Below the pieces are notes generated by a model. The model was not told where the DNA came from. It made no database searches and saw only the letters and a list, made by a program, of their open reading frames with translations. A DNA stretch of 64,000 nucleotides, from contig CM055096.1 of assembly GCA_029204225.1 (NCBI GenBank), positions 35,497,858 through 35,561,857 of the forward strand, written 5' to 3'. The translations under genes were made by a program, and so were the position numbers. Positions 21,722-31,974 of this stretch are shown piece after piece. The DNA is from Diphasiastrum complanatum. Lineage: Eukaryota; Streptophyta; Lycopodiopsida; Lycopodiales; Lycopodiaceae. The stretch's first letter is position 1; every line of letters starts with the position of its first letter.

Positions 21722-24700
21722 ATGGCTACAAATGGAGGCTACATGTTGGAAAGCAATGATAGGCTTACCTCCCTCAACTATTCTACTTGGAAAGTAAGGA
21801 TGGAGTCTTTGCTTGAGATGAATGAGTTGATGGATATTGTTGTAGGTGTGGAGGAGAGACCTTTGGCACCTCAAGAACAATTGAGGTATGACAAGAGGGC
21901 AAAGAAAGCCCTTCACATGATCAAGATGAATGTGACAAATGAGCTTATCAAAGAGGTTGGTAAGTGCACATCATCTAGTGAAGCTTGGGAAGCCTTGAAG
22001 AAGGTTTATGAATCCAAGTCTACTTCTAGAGTGTTGACTTTAAGAAGGCAAATCTTTTCTTGTATGCAAAAGAAGAGTGAGAATGGACATGCTTTTGTTT
22101 TGAGAGTTAAAGCATTGAATGATGAGTTAGCATGCATTAATGATGGCATAAATAATGAGGAGCTTGTTCAAGTGATTCTCAATGGCTTGTTGGATGATCA
22201 TGCTAATCTTGTTCAAAGTTATGCTATCCAAAAATGTTTACCAAGTGTTGGAGACTTGCAAGAGGTCTTGTTGGCTGAAGAATTCAGGTTGCAAGCAAGA
22301 GTGGGAGCATCTTCTACATCTCAAGGAGGAGAAGAGGAGGCAATGTTCTCTAAAGGCAAGTTCAAGGGCAAAGGTAAAAGCAATTGGTCTAAAGGGCAAG
22401 ACCAAGGTGAGCACTCTACTTTTGGCAAAAAGAAGGATAGATCTAAGCTAAAATGTTTCTATTGTGGAGTCAAAGGGCATTTTGCTAGTGATTGTTTTAA
22501 GAAAAAGAGGGATCAAGGGGAAAAGCAAACCAATCTAACTATTGATGAGGGTGGGGATGAGCTTCTTTCAAATGATGCTTTTGTTATGTCATCTTGCTTG
22601 TTGGCTAATCATGGAGACATTGATCCTTGGTGGATTGATAGTGGAGCCACTTCTCATATGACATATCATAAAGAGTATTTTTCATCTTTAATGGCATTTG
22701 ATGGTGATAGGAAGGTAATCTATACCGCAAATGATGGTGAGTGTGCAATCAAGGGGATTGGCACAATTCCTATTTCACTTTCTACAAATAGGAATATAGA
22801 ATTGAAAGATGTTTTGCTCATTCCATCCATTACCAAGAACTTACTTAGTGTAAGCCAAATGCTTGACAAAGGATTCAAAGTTGAGTTTGATGGTGATGCT
22901 TGCTTGATCAAAAAGGGGTGTAGTATCATTGCAAAAGGGAAAAGGCAAGGGAAATTGTTCAAGCTTGATGCATGTGTTGTTGCTAACCAAGTTGGATGCA
23001 TGGCAAATGAACAAATGTCAATTCAAGAGGTATGGCATAAAAGGATGGGACATCTCAACTACAAGGCCTTGGAGGTAATAGCCAAAAAGGAGGTAGTAAG
23101 GGGACTTCCCAAGTCTCTTACTTGCTTGAATCATGTTTGTGAAGAATGTGCTTTGTCTAAATCACATAGATTGCCATATACTAGATCTATATCTAGATCT
23201 AAGATGCCTTTTTCTCTCTTGCATTCGGATATTCATGGTGTTACTACAATTAGCAATGGAGGTGCTAAGATGTATGTAACTTTCATTGATGATTTTAGTA
23301 GATTTTGTTGGGTTTATCTACTAAAGAGCAAGGATGAGGTGTTTGATGTGTTTGTCAAGTTCAAAGTTGCTATTGAGACTCAATTTACAACCAAAATCAA
23401 ATGCTTGAGGAGCGACAATGGTGGTGAATACATTTCTAACAAATTCAAAGCCTTTTGCGATGAGCATGGGATCAAGAGGGAGTACACATGTCCAAGAACA
23501 CCACAACAAAATGGAGTGGCCGAGAGGAAGAATAGAACCTTGTGTGAGAGTGCAAAGGCAATGAGATTGAATGCTAATCTTCCTAAACCTTTTTGGAGTG
23601 ATGCTTTGTTGTGTGCAAATTTCCTATGCAATAGATGGCCAAGTGTTGTATTGGAAGGAAAAACCCCTTTTGAAGCTTTGTTTGGTACGAAGCCTAATGT
23701 CAAGTTTCTAAGAACTTTTGGATGCATTTGCTACTTCAACATTACTCTTGATGATAGAACTAAGGAGGATCCATCTTCAAGAAAGGGCATTTTTGTTGGT
23801 TATAGTGAAGTAAGCAAAGCATATAGGATTTATGTTCCTTCAATCAAGAAAGTGTTCACAAGTAGGGATGTCATTTTTGATGAAGGTAACATTCCAAAAG
23901 TTGTTTCAAGTGATGATGGTGTTGTTGCAACTAATGTGCTTGATGACAATGGAGTTGATGACACATTGGATGTGGATGTTGAAGAAGCCTCTTCAAGTCA
24001 AATTCCAAGGAGAACTCCAAGGCATAAAGTGAAACCCTCAAGGCTCACTTATGATGGCAAAGGTAAGCAAGTGGTGGATGGATCCAACTATGCTTTCCTA
24101 ACTTCTTTTGATGTACCTTCATGTGTAGATGAAGCAAGGCAAGAAGAGGAATGGATCCAAGCAATGGATCTTGAGTTTGAAGCACTTATGAAGAACAACA
24201 CATGGAGATTGGTGGAGCTTCCAAAGGGCAAAAGTGCAATTGGATGCAAATGGATCTTCAAGGTAAAGACAAATCAAGATGGATCTATCAACAAGTTGAA
24301 GGCAAGGTTGGTGGCTAAAGGTTATGCTCAAGAGCATGGCATTGACTATGAGGAAACCTTTGCACCCGTGGCAAAGATGGTGAGCATAAGAGTAATCATT
24401 TCCCTTGCAACTCTTTATGGATGGGATCTTTGGCAATTAGACATTTCTAATGCTTTCTTGAATGGTGATCTTGAAGAGGAAGTCTACATGGAGCAACCCG
24501 AGAGCTATGTTTCTCATAGCAAGCCTAATCATGTGTGTTTTCTACAAAAAAGTTTGTATGGTCTTAAGCAAGCACCAAGGAGTTGGTATGCTAGGCTTAA
24601 CTCTTTTCTACTTTCTCAAAACTTCACTATGAGTGAGTATGATCATTCACTTTACTTTAGAATTAGTGCTAATGATGTTACAATCCTTCTAATTTATGTG

Positions 24701-25672
24701 GATGACATTATTTTAAGTGGAGGGAACAAGGAAGATATAGAAGATATCAAGAAAGCACTAAAAAAGGAATTTGAAGTGCATGATCTTGGTCTTTTGAGCT
24801 ATATCTTAGGAATAGAAGTAATTAGAACTTCTCAAATCACTTTTATTTCACAAGAGAAGTATGCTATTTCTATTCTCAATAGATTTCATATGGTAGATGC
24901 AAATCCTATTGATACACCTATGGAATCACATGTAAAGCTAACTATAAGAGGTAATGAAAGATCCTTCGAGGACATTACTCTCTATAGGAAGCTAATAGGT
25001 TCTCTTATATATCTAACCATCACAAGACCTGATTTATCTTATTGTGTTGGTAGATTAAGCCAATTCATGCAAGATCCTAGCATAGAACATTGGAAACTAG
25101 GAAAGAGGATCTTGAGATACATCTCGGGAACAAAAGATTTTGGCATTGTTTATAGAGGCTCATCACCTAACTTATTTGGTTTTTCAGATTCAGATTTTGC
25201 AGGAGACCTTATGGATAGAAAATCCATAAATGCACATGCTATTTTCATAGGTGATGGAGCTATCTCATGGATGTCGAAGAAACAAGCAACTATATCACTT
25301 TCTTCTAGTGAGGCCGAGTACAAAGCTTTGACATCATGCACAAAGGAGATGGTGTGGATCAAGAGGATGATTATGGAGCTTCATTTGCTGGATTTTTCAG
25401 AGAGTCCAATCATCTTTTGTGACAACCTTTCAGCCCAAAGTCTAGCAAGCAATCCGGTTTTCCATGCAAGGAGCAAACATATCGAGGTGGCTTACCATTT
25501 TGTGAGAGAACAAGTGTTGGCAAAAGAGATCAAGCTTGAACATGTCCCATCAAAGGAATGTGTGGCTGATATCTTTACCAAAGCATTGGGAAAGGACTTA
25601 TTTTTCAAGCATAGAACAAGTCTTGGTGTACTTTCTAAATCTATGCTAAAACTAGTTGAAGAGGGAGTGTGA
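21722..25672 (+). CDS. Copia B GAG-PR-INT-RT-RNase H polyprotein
   Basis: 1316 codons, uninterrupted. The start is the first ATG after the leader and matches related gag starts. Gag (UBN2 type) occupies residues 1-240, with a CCHC knuckle CFYCGVKGHFASDC at 245-258. Protease: IDSGATSH, catalytic Asp306. GAG-pre-integrase finger: His439, His444, Cys473, Cys476. Integrase: Asp503, Asp565 and Glu601, a D-61-D-35-E triad. RT: active site YVDD at 992-995, with LDISNAFLNG upstream. RNase H: FSDSDFAGD with Asp1156/1158, SSSEAEYKAL and FCDNLSAQ. The order PR-INT-RT-RH defines Ty1/copia. All catalytic residues I can check are present. The stop codon (25670-25672) lies inside the 3' LTR. Gag and pol share one frame, so particle stoichiometry must come from processing or another mechanism. 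Confidence 0.97.
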   Translation: MATNGGYMLESNDRLTSLNYSTWKVRMESLLEMNELMDIVVGVEERPLAPQEQLRYDKRAKKALHMIKMNVTNELIKEVGKCTSSSEAWEALKKVYESKSTSRVLTLRRQIFSCMQKKSENGHAFVLRVKALNDELACINDGINNEELVQVILNGLLDDHANLVQSYAIQKCLPSVGDLQEVLLAEEFRLQARVGASSTSQGGEEEAMFSKGKFKGKGKSNWSKGQDQGEHSTFGKKKDRSKLKCFYCGVKGHFASDCFKKKRDQGEKQTNLTIDEGGDELLSNDAFVMSSCLLANHGDIDPWWIDSGATSHMTYHKEYFSSLMAFDGDRKVIYTANDGECAIKGIGTIPISLSTNRNIELKDVLLIPSITKNLLSVSQMLDKGFKVEFDGDACLIKKGCSIIAKGKRQGKLFKLDACVVANQVGCMANEQMSIQEVWHKRMGHLNYKALEVIAKKEVVRGLPKSLTCLNHVCEECALSKSHRLPYTRSISRSKMPFSLLHSDIHGVTTISNGGAKMYVTFIDDFSRFCWVYLLKSKDEVFDVFVKFKVAIETQFTTKIKCLRSDNGGEYISNKFKAFCDEHGIKREYTCPRTPQQNGVAERKNRTLCESAKAMRLNANLPKPFWSDALLCANFLCNRWPSVVLEGKTPFEALFGTKPNVKFLRTFGCICYFNITLDDRTKEDPSSRKGIFVGYSEVSKAYRIYVPSIKKVFTSRDVIFDEGNIPKVVSSDDGVVATNVLDDNGVDDTLDVDVEEASSSQIPRRTPRHKVKPSRLTYDGKGKQVVDGSNYAFLTSFDVPSCVDEARQEEEWIQAMDLEFEALMKNNTWRLVELPKGKSAIGCKWIFKVKTNQDGSINKLKARLVAKGYAQEHGIDYEETFAPVAKMVSIRVIISLATLYGWDLWQLDISNAFLNGDLEEEVYMEQPESYVSHSKPNHVCFLQKSLYGLKQAPRSWYARLNSFLLSQNFTMSEYDHSLYFRISANDVTILLIYVDDIILSGGNKEDIEDIKKALKKEFEVHDLGLLSYILGIEVIRTSQITFISQEKYAISILNRFHMVDANPIDTPMESHVKLTIRGNERSFEDITLYRKLIGSLIYLTITRPDLSYCVGRLSQFMQDPSIEHWKLGKRILRYISGTKDFGIVYRGSSPNLFGFSDSDFAGDLMDRKSINAHAIFIGDGAISWMSKKQATISLSSSEAEYKALTSCTKEMVWIKRMIMELHLLDFSESPIIFCDNLSAQSLASNPVFHARSKHIEVAYHFVREQVLAKEIKLEHVPSKECVADIFTKALGKDLFFKHRTSLGVLSKSMLKLVEEGV
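25658..25667 (+). other. Copia B polypurine tract
   Basis: gaagagggag directly precedes the 3' LTR and would prime plus-strand cDNA. It is also coding, within the last codons of the polyprotein. Confidence 0.85.
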
Positions 25673-26320
25673 AAAATTGTCAACTAGTAGTATTTTCCTA
25701 ACTTGAGATTTTGTAGGCCTATGGCCAAATAAAAGTTAGAGATAGGTTCATACATGTATGTAGAGGCCCAAAGTATGTGTACACTACTTTTGAGGTCACA
25801 TTAATTAGAGGAGGTCGAGTGTGGAGCTCTTCTATTGGCTCATAATTTGGTGCATTCCTATTTGACCAAATTTCTAGGTATATGGGTGAATCCTATTGGA
25901 CCCCAATTTTAGCCTATCATAAGACAAGTGGCCAAGAGGCACTATGGCTGCTATAAATAGCCATCTCCACGAGTATGTACACATCTCATTTTCATTCTAT
26001 TGAATGAATGTTATGCTCTTTGAAGGTCCATCTTCTTCTCTCTCACTTTTTTGTTCATATCTTGCATTCTAGCCACTAGAATTGTGATTTCTTTGTTGCT
26101 ATGGCTTCACACGTGTGAAATGCAGGTTGTAGGCTCTGAAGTACGGACAGGGACAGCAAGTTTCTGTTTGTGGAAGCTTATGATCAGATTTTGATGTTTA
26201 GTTGATGTTTAGTATGCTTAACATCACAATTTCTATCATTTTTTCAATCTAGATGTGCATAACTTCCATGGCCAAGATCTTTATGAAACTTTAGCATCTT
26301 TTGGATCTGAGTTTTTCACA
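25668..26320 (+). mobile_element. Copia B 3' LTR
   Basis: 653 bp, appearing base-for-base identical to the 5' LTR. It contains the polyprotein stop codon at its left edge, a TATA box at 25952-25959 and a CACACGTGTG palindrome at 26108-26117. Confidence 0.97.
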
Positions 26321-26325
26321 TCTAA

Positions 26326-26353
26326 CATAGATAATCTTTTTCAATTCTTCACA
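26326..26353 (-). mobile_element. Copia A2 LTR, remaining 28 bp
   Basis: catagataatct...ttcttcaca continues the A2 LTR after the copia B insertion and ends at the TGTGAAGAATTG terminus (minus strand), exactly as in the A1 LTR at 13210. Confidence 0.9.
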
Positions 26354-27693
26354 GATGAGAGCAGGACAATGGCCAATGACGATCATGTCAGCTATGAAGT
26401 TTTGGAGAGATAGTACTATGACCTGCCGCCAACGACAGAGGGAGCAGAGGAAGAACACAAAAACGAAGATTTTTGAGTCGTCTCCCATTCGAGCGACGAA
26501 TCTGATGAAGAAAGATTTGAGAGGCAACCTGCCGTCGCAGTTCTTGTAAACCAGGATGGTTCCGAACCGAGCTAAACAGACAAAGACAAAGGCATAGCTG
26601 TCCCAGGAGAATCTCCTAGAAGGTCGACAAGACCACGAAGAGCGCCGACAAGATATGTGCCAGGCAGCTCAGCTTCCACATCAGAAGAGTTCTACGGATT
26701 CAATGGCGAACCATAGACTTTCAAGGAAGCAATTGAAAGTCCAGAAAAGGACAAATGGATCCAAGCCATGAACGAAGAGTTGGAGTCCATGAGGAAGAAC
26801 CAGGTATGGACATTGGAGCCATTATTACATAAGCGCAAGACTGTCAAATGCAAATGTGTTTTCAAGCTCAAATACGAACCAGATGGAAACATCAGGAAAT
26901 ACAAGGTTTCTCTCAAAGATATGATATTGACTACTCTGAAACCTTCTCTCCTGTAGTCAAACATTCGTCCCTACGTCTTTATTTGCATATGCAGCAACCA
27001 TGATCCACATTGTGGACGAGAAGATAGCCTTCTTGCATGGCGAATTAGACGAAGAGGTCTACATGGATCAACCCCCCGGATATGTCTCGAATTCACTTCC
27101 TGACTATGCATGCAGAATGCATAGAAGCATCTACAGTCTGAAATAATCAGCCCGACAATGGTACAAGAAGAAAGATCAAGCCCTGAAATCATTAGGATTC
27201 AAACCTTTGTTGGCTGATTCTAATGTATATGTCAAAGTTACAGATGGGCAGATCATCATTGTGGCTGTGTATGTGGATGACACTCTGATACTTTGCAGGA
27301 GTGAGAGCTAATTGCGAAAGTAAAGGCAGACATCTCGAAACATTTTGAGATAGTGGATCTGGGAGAAGCCAGGTGTTACCTAGGCTTACAAATTGAAAGG
27401 GACTATGAGGGAGGTAAGTTATACTTTCACCAGTCTGGATACACCCAGAAGATCCTAGAGGACTTTGGGATGCTGAATTGCAAAGGAGCGAACACTCCAA
27501 TGCTCGCAGAGACGGTGTTGACAAGCGATGACTATCCAAAGATTGAGGAAGAGAGAGAAAAAATGTAGTTCACACCCTACAGGAAGTTGATAGAATCACT
27601 AATGTACCTTGTAGACAACACACGTCCTAATATTGCTTATGCAGTGTTCAGGATGAGCCAATTCTGCCTGAATCTAGGTTCGAAAAATTGGAA
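26354..27693 (+). pseudogene. Copia E remnant, part 1 (integrase tail, RT, start of RNase H)
   Basis: An acidic integrase tail and a linker rich in Ser/Arg/Pro (26354-26700) precede RT: DKWIQAMNEELESM, CVFKLKYEPDG, the region around the YVDD box (VYVDDTLIL-like, about 27265) and IVDLGEARCYLGLQIERD. It continues with GYTQKILEDFGM, YRKLIESLMYLVDNTRPNIAY and FRMSQF, then SKNW at the RNase H border. Stops and frameshifts occur near 26415, 26715, 26940 and 27150-27310. It is cut cleanly at 27693 by the second foldback element and resumes at 28067. The 5' half is absent: it begins exactly at the A2 LTR edge. Confidence 0.85.
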
Positions 27694-28066
27694 CATTAGA
27701 GGAGTTCTAAATCCAAAAAAGACCTTTTGTAAAGATTTTTTTTATATTTTTTCTCAAATTTTTCTTACACATGGACCAATCAAAACACTCAAATTTGAAA
27801 TCTACATAACGTAACTTTTTGGGTCCACATTTTGATTCGATACTAAAAATGGCATAACTTTTTAGTGGTAAGTTCGAATTTAGCAGAGTTTGGTGCATTA
27901 AAAAGCGCTTAACAAGGGCTTTCCAATGATATGTTACATGACATCTTATGAGCTACGATTAAAAAGTTATGGCAAGTCAAAATATTAGTGTTATAATATT
28001 TTAGTAATAAAAAAGAGATCTTGCACGAATTCTTAAAGGGTCTTTTTGGAACTCAAAACTCTAATG
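27694..28066. mobile_element. Foldback MITE-like element, copy 2
   Basis: 373 bp, with ends cattagaggagtt and aaactctaatg. It aligns along its whole length with the reverse complement of 5291-5667 (shared blocks: ggctttccaatgatat, gagatcttgcacgaattc, aaaaatggcataactttt). The central hairpin is degraded. The RNase H reading frame of copia E resumes exactly after it, which fixes the boundaries. No target-site duplication is evident. Confidence 0.75.
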
Positions 28067-28275
28067 GATTGCAAAACACATTTTGCAATATCTTCAATTA
28101 ACAAGGGACTATGGCTGTGTTATTGTCGTGATGCAGATATTTTCCTACAGCGATGCTAGCTGGGCATCTCTCAAGGACAACTGTAAAAGCATCTCAAGAG
28201 GATGCACCATCGCATCAGGGGCAGCAGTTCTCTGGGTCTAACTACAAAGCCTTGCTAGCTTTTAACCCTCAGCTT
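28067..28275 (+). pseudogene. Copia E remnant, part 2 (RNase H)
   Basis: AKHILQYLQLTRDYGC is followed by YSDASWAS, CKSISRGCTIASGAAVLWV and a decayed tail to about 28275. It continues the frame interrupted at 27693. The catalytic-type YSDAS motif is visible. The rest of RNase H and the PPT are not identifiable. Confidence 0.8.
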
Positions 28276-29284
28276 GATGAAGATGTTCATGAATACAAAA
28301 GTTAGGAGACATGAAACACAAAAAGTTTCACGAACGCGAAAGTCAAAGGAAACGAAGACGAACGGTTCGCGAAAATGAAAGTCAAAGTAGACAAAGATGA
28401 ACGGTTCACAAACACAAAAAGATTCACGAACGAGAATATTTTGCGGTCTGGCACGAGAATCTTTTGCGGTCCAGTACGAGAGAAGGCAAATGACCAAAAC
28501 AAAACCAACAACGGAAACGAAATCTTCTCCTGCCCTCCACGCTCCAAAGAGTATCAGCGAGATCATGCAAGTACCCAAAAGTACAAATATCTGATCTGAT
28601 GGTATGATGTCAGCAGATACATTTTAGATCATGGCTAATCTGCCACTCTTGTAATTCCCTGATTAGTTGTAGATACTTAATCACTCTAATCTCAGATTTA
28701 CATAGAGCGACTATACTTACTAGATGATATTTGACATATAGATCAACAGAATACACATACAGTGTTTGTAGTAGTTTGATGCTAGTAAGCAATCAAGACA
28801 AAATATAGACAACAAGTCCACCTGCGTGCAAGATGAGTTCTGTGATTAGGATCCATAGAGATCCAACTGTCTGCTAGTAAAGAGAGACAATTGCTCATGA
28901 GAGAACCGCGTTTCTCCCACGCCAACACACTGCGTGAATTTGCATGCAGTGCTTGAAGAAATCAGAGAAAGATCAATATAGATGATTCTCTTGTTGTGTC
29001 TAATCTCGAATGCAAATGCGTCTGCTGTTTATTTGTGTGTCTAAGTTTCCTTGTTCATTTGAATTCTGCACCTTGGTTGAAACTATGTTGAATGTCGCAT
29101 TAATTTTATAAACATAGATCAACAGTGCCTGACTACACTCTAGAGGACTGTAGGAGTGATTCAGTTGGCAGTGTCCAACAATTGCATCTGAACTCTATTC
29201 GAGGGCAAGAGAGTCGTGGTTCCTTCACAAAAGCTTCGTGACTGCGAAATCCTATTCCATCAGTCATTTGAAAGTTCTGTGGTT
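28276..29284. other. Possible copia E 3' region; no gene
   Basis: Short direct repeats occur at 28330-28450 (cgaacg..aaagtcaaag..gaacggttc twice, tttgcggtc twice). From about 28600 to 29190 the sequence has an LTR-like character (ending near gtgtccaaca, about 29183). No second copy is present to prove an LTR. No coding signal. Confidence 0.35.
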
Positions 29285-30085
29285 TGGCGTGGATTTGGTC
29301 CAGCTGAGATGGTGAGGGACCCCTTCGGTTGAGATTGGACCCAAAACCTTCGGTCGAGATTGTATACAGCTTGTTGGTTGAGATTTGACATTGGCCGGTA
29401 GTTGAGATTTGAGTGAGGCCATCGGTTGAGATTTGACAGTGGCCGTCGGTTGAGATTTGACAGTGGCTGTCAGTTGAGATTTGATAGTGGGCGGTCGGTT
29501 GAGATTTGACAGTGGGCCGTCGGTTGAGATTTGACAGATTGTCCTCTGGTTGAGATTTGAGTGAGGCCGCCGGTTGAGAATTGAAGGGAATGGAACGTGA
29601 AGAGCGGCTGAAGCAGTGTGGTGCTTTAGGGGGCAGCTTGGAGATCTGTCTGGGAGGAATACGGGACTACGAGTTATGGTTGAATGTGGTCATGATGTGA
29701 TGGAATGTGATTGCAATAGGTGTATGCAGTCAGAGGTGAAAGATAATCGGTTTGCAATGGAATGCAACTGTGGCGATGGAATGCGGTCGCGACAGGTGAA
29801 TGGGGATGGTTGCGATGGAATGCGGTCGCAATGGGTGTATGCGGTCTGTTGGCGATGGTATGCAATGGAATGCGGTCAGTTGGGATGGTGAGGAACCCCT
29901 TTGGTTGAGATGGGAGGCAGTGCGTCGGTTGAGATCTGAACGAGCACTCCGGTTGAGATTTCACTGAGGCCTTCGGTTGAGATTGGAGGTAGTGCATCGG
30001 TTGAGATCTGATAGATCACTCCGGTTGAAATGGGAGGCAGTGCGTCGGTTGAGATCTGAACGAGCACTCCGGTTGAGAATGGAAG
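29285..30085 (-). repeat. 24-25-bp minisatellite, in frame as an octapeptide repeat
   Basis: Two blocks (29320-29590, about eleven units; 29900-30085, about eight) repeat ggttgagatttgacagtggcc-like units every 24-25 bp. On the minus strand they read as octapeptides, ISTDALPP, ISTGVLVQ and ISTDGHCQ; the right block lies in an open frame of 89 codons (29876-30145). Between the blocks (29690-29880) a second short repeat, gcgatggaatgcggtcgc, occurs several times. Whether any protein is made is unknown; the 24-nt period could simply preserve a frame by chance. Confidence 0.7.
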
Positions 30086-30333
30086 CGTGAGGGGATGGGG
30101 AAATCTAGCTATGTCAGTGCGTTTTGCTAACAAGGAGTCAGCCAACAGATTTGCGAGTGTATCAGTCTGTGGATGTGGGCAATGATGCAGCCATTGATGT
30201 GGCTCTGTCCAGTTTGTAGTAACTCAGATGTGTGGAAAGGTTGGGAGCTTTTTTGCAGGGATCTGAGTGGGGATAATGTTGTTGTTCTTATGAATTTAGA
30301 ATGTATTGGAGTTCAAGTGGCAACGGTGTCAAA

Positions 30334-31507
30334 TGTTGACAAATCCTTTGCTCCAGAGAATTTATTTTTTACTATTCTTTTGCTTACTTCTTCTTCTTGC
30401 TTACAATTTTAACGGCTTGGTATTCTGCCTGTCAGCAGAGGCAGTGGGCTCTTACTTAAATTATTCGTTCTTGTTCAAAGCTCAAAATCAGGCAGAAGAG
30501 AATAGATCAACATTGTAGTAATTTTGTCCTGCCTGTCAGAGGACAGCTCAGGGTCGTTCTCTCTTGAAAACACTTACATTCAGACAGAGATGCAAGCCAT
30601 GAACATTCATTTACAGATCAGCATGCAGCCCAAATGAGCATTCAATAGATTCTACAGCTACCTACTCTGAAAACAAATTGAATCAGATCCTACAATATAC
30701 TAACACTGAGCTATACTTGCATTAGTTGACAAAACAAGAAACATGAAACAATCCACAACATTTTAGAAGTCCAAGAATCAAGAAACCAACCAGTCTTTTG
30801 ATTCTTGGACATCCCAAGAACATCAAGAACTAGAATGTTGGAGGATGTGCAAGATTAATACGACATTTCTAGCCTATTTAGTTTACCTGAATTCTGGCTC
30901 CTACATTAATTCACAAACAAGAAAAGAAGACTAATCCACTCTAGGAAAGCAGCAAATCTAATCCACTCTACAATCCACAAACACACACAAAGGAGGAAAG
31001 GGCAAGATCATGAATGCATCACTCAAGAAACAAGCATGATCAAGGAGCTCAATAGATGCACCAAACTGGTGAAGGCTCTTCTCATTTCAGCATGGAGTAG
31101 ATACAATACACAAAAAGCTCCTCTTCACAAAGAGGGAGCTTCTTAAATAAGCAAGAGAGCTTCTTAGGTGGCATCCTTGTGGAATTTCCACATTTCACAA
31201 ATTACAAGTGGAATAATGCTCTCCACTAGAGGTCACCATCAAAAGGTGGCTCACTCTACTTTCTTTAAGAGGGGTTTACTTGCATTTATAACATTTGCCT
31301 AGAAATACTAGTTCCTACATGGTCATTCCATCTTTTGGGATTCACCATGAGGTTTACACAGTTCTTGCTTGCCATTCCTAACTAGCATTTCTCGGCTCTC
31401 AGTCTTCGTTTGTCTCATCTTCTTAGAGACCTCCTCGGTCTAAGGTGAGAGGTGCTCTTGAGTTGCTCTGTCCGAGTATCTTGGGGATTCGTCAGAATTA
31501 GCCAACA
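30334..31507 (-). mobile_element. LTR of family X (minus strand)
   Basis: 1174 bp. On the minus strand it runs from TGTTGGCTAATTCTGACG at 31507 to ...TTTGTCAACA at 30334 (TGTTG/CAACA ends). It is the inverted homologue of 39897-41028, and 53487-54064 is a third partial copy. The sequence after its minus-strand end (gacaccgttgcc) could be a gypsy-type PBS, but could equally be copia gag (FDTVAT) continuing from 31508, which would make this a solo LTR. No target duplication is visible. Confidence 0.7.
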
Positions 31508-31925
31508 TTGGCAAACTGGCCAAGTCGTAAAAATAAGATGTGTCTTTTTCAAAGGGGTCCCAATTGCTTCCAGTCTTCTTGCGATGCTCTTTATTGCCTC
31601 CAGGTGCTTTGTGAGTGAGTCGTCTTTCAACATCTTCATGTTAGCAAGCTTGCGCCTCAGTAACAGCATGTTGTTCCTTCATAGATCGTTTCCAACAATT
31701 TCATACTTCCTTAGCCGTTTTTGCATCCTGCACTTGAGTTGTTGGGGTCTCACCTAATTACAAGTAGATTGCCACAAAAGCTTTTCTCTACCTCGTTTGG
31801 TAGCTCCGAAGTGCCTTCACCTGAGCTAGCTCTCCCATAACATCTCCTCTAGGTTCTTGCTCCTCGCCAAAAATGATCCCCCACAACAATCGTTCTTCCA
31901 GCACCATCTTCATTCTCCATTTTCA
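31508..31925 (-). pseudogene. Copia gag fragment M
   Basis: ATG near 31920 (MENEDGAGRTIVVGDHF), then, in another frame, KALRSYQT, DAKTAKEV, LLETIYEG and LLLRRKLANMKMLKDDS with HLEAIKSIARRLEAIG to 31508. This is the UBN2-type gag that forms copia capsids. At least two frameshifts and two stops are present. The X LTR is inserted at its 3' end. Confidence 0.65.
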
Positions 31926-31974
31926 AAGAGAATAGTTCGGCCGATATTGGACTTGTATTTAGGAAGCTGAAAAA

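Larger units (their letters stand above)
20460..26320 (+). mobile_element. Copia B, complete and apparently young Ty1/copia element
   Basis: A full element of 5861 bp: 653-bp LTRs at both ends that look identical by eye, a PBS at 21113, a single open 1316-codon polyprotein, a PPT and a 5-bp TCTAA duplication. Everything needed for retrotransposition is visible with no break. It is inserted in the LTR of copia A2, so it is younger than A2. Related fragments of the same family are at 49386-50165 and 50166-53486. Confidence 0.97.

Noticed and set aside
29290-30090. CRISPR-like array
   Set aside because: The repeats are contiguous 24-25-bp minisatellite units without unique spacers, in a plant genome.
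30310-30333. Gypsy primer-binding site next to the X LTR (gacaccgttgcc)
   Set aside because: The match is imperfect and the same bases read as copia gag (FDTVAT) continuing from 31508, so a solo LTR is equally likely; not listed as a feature.
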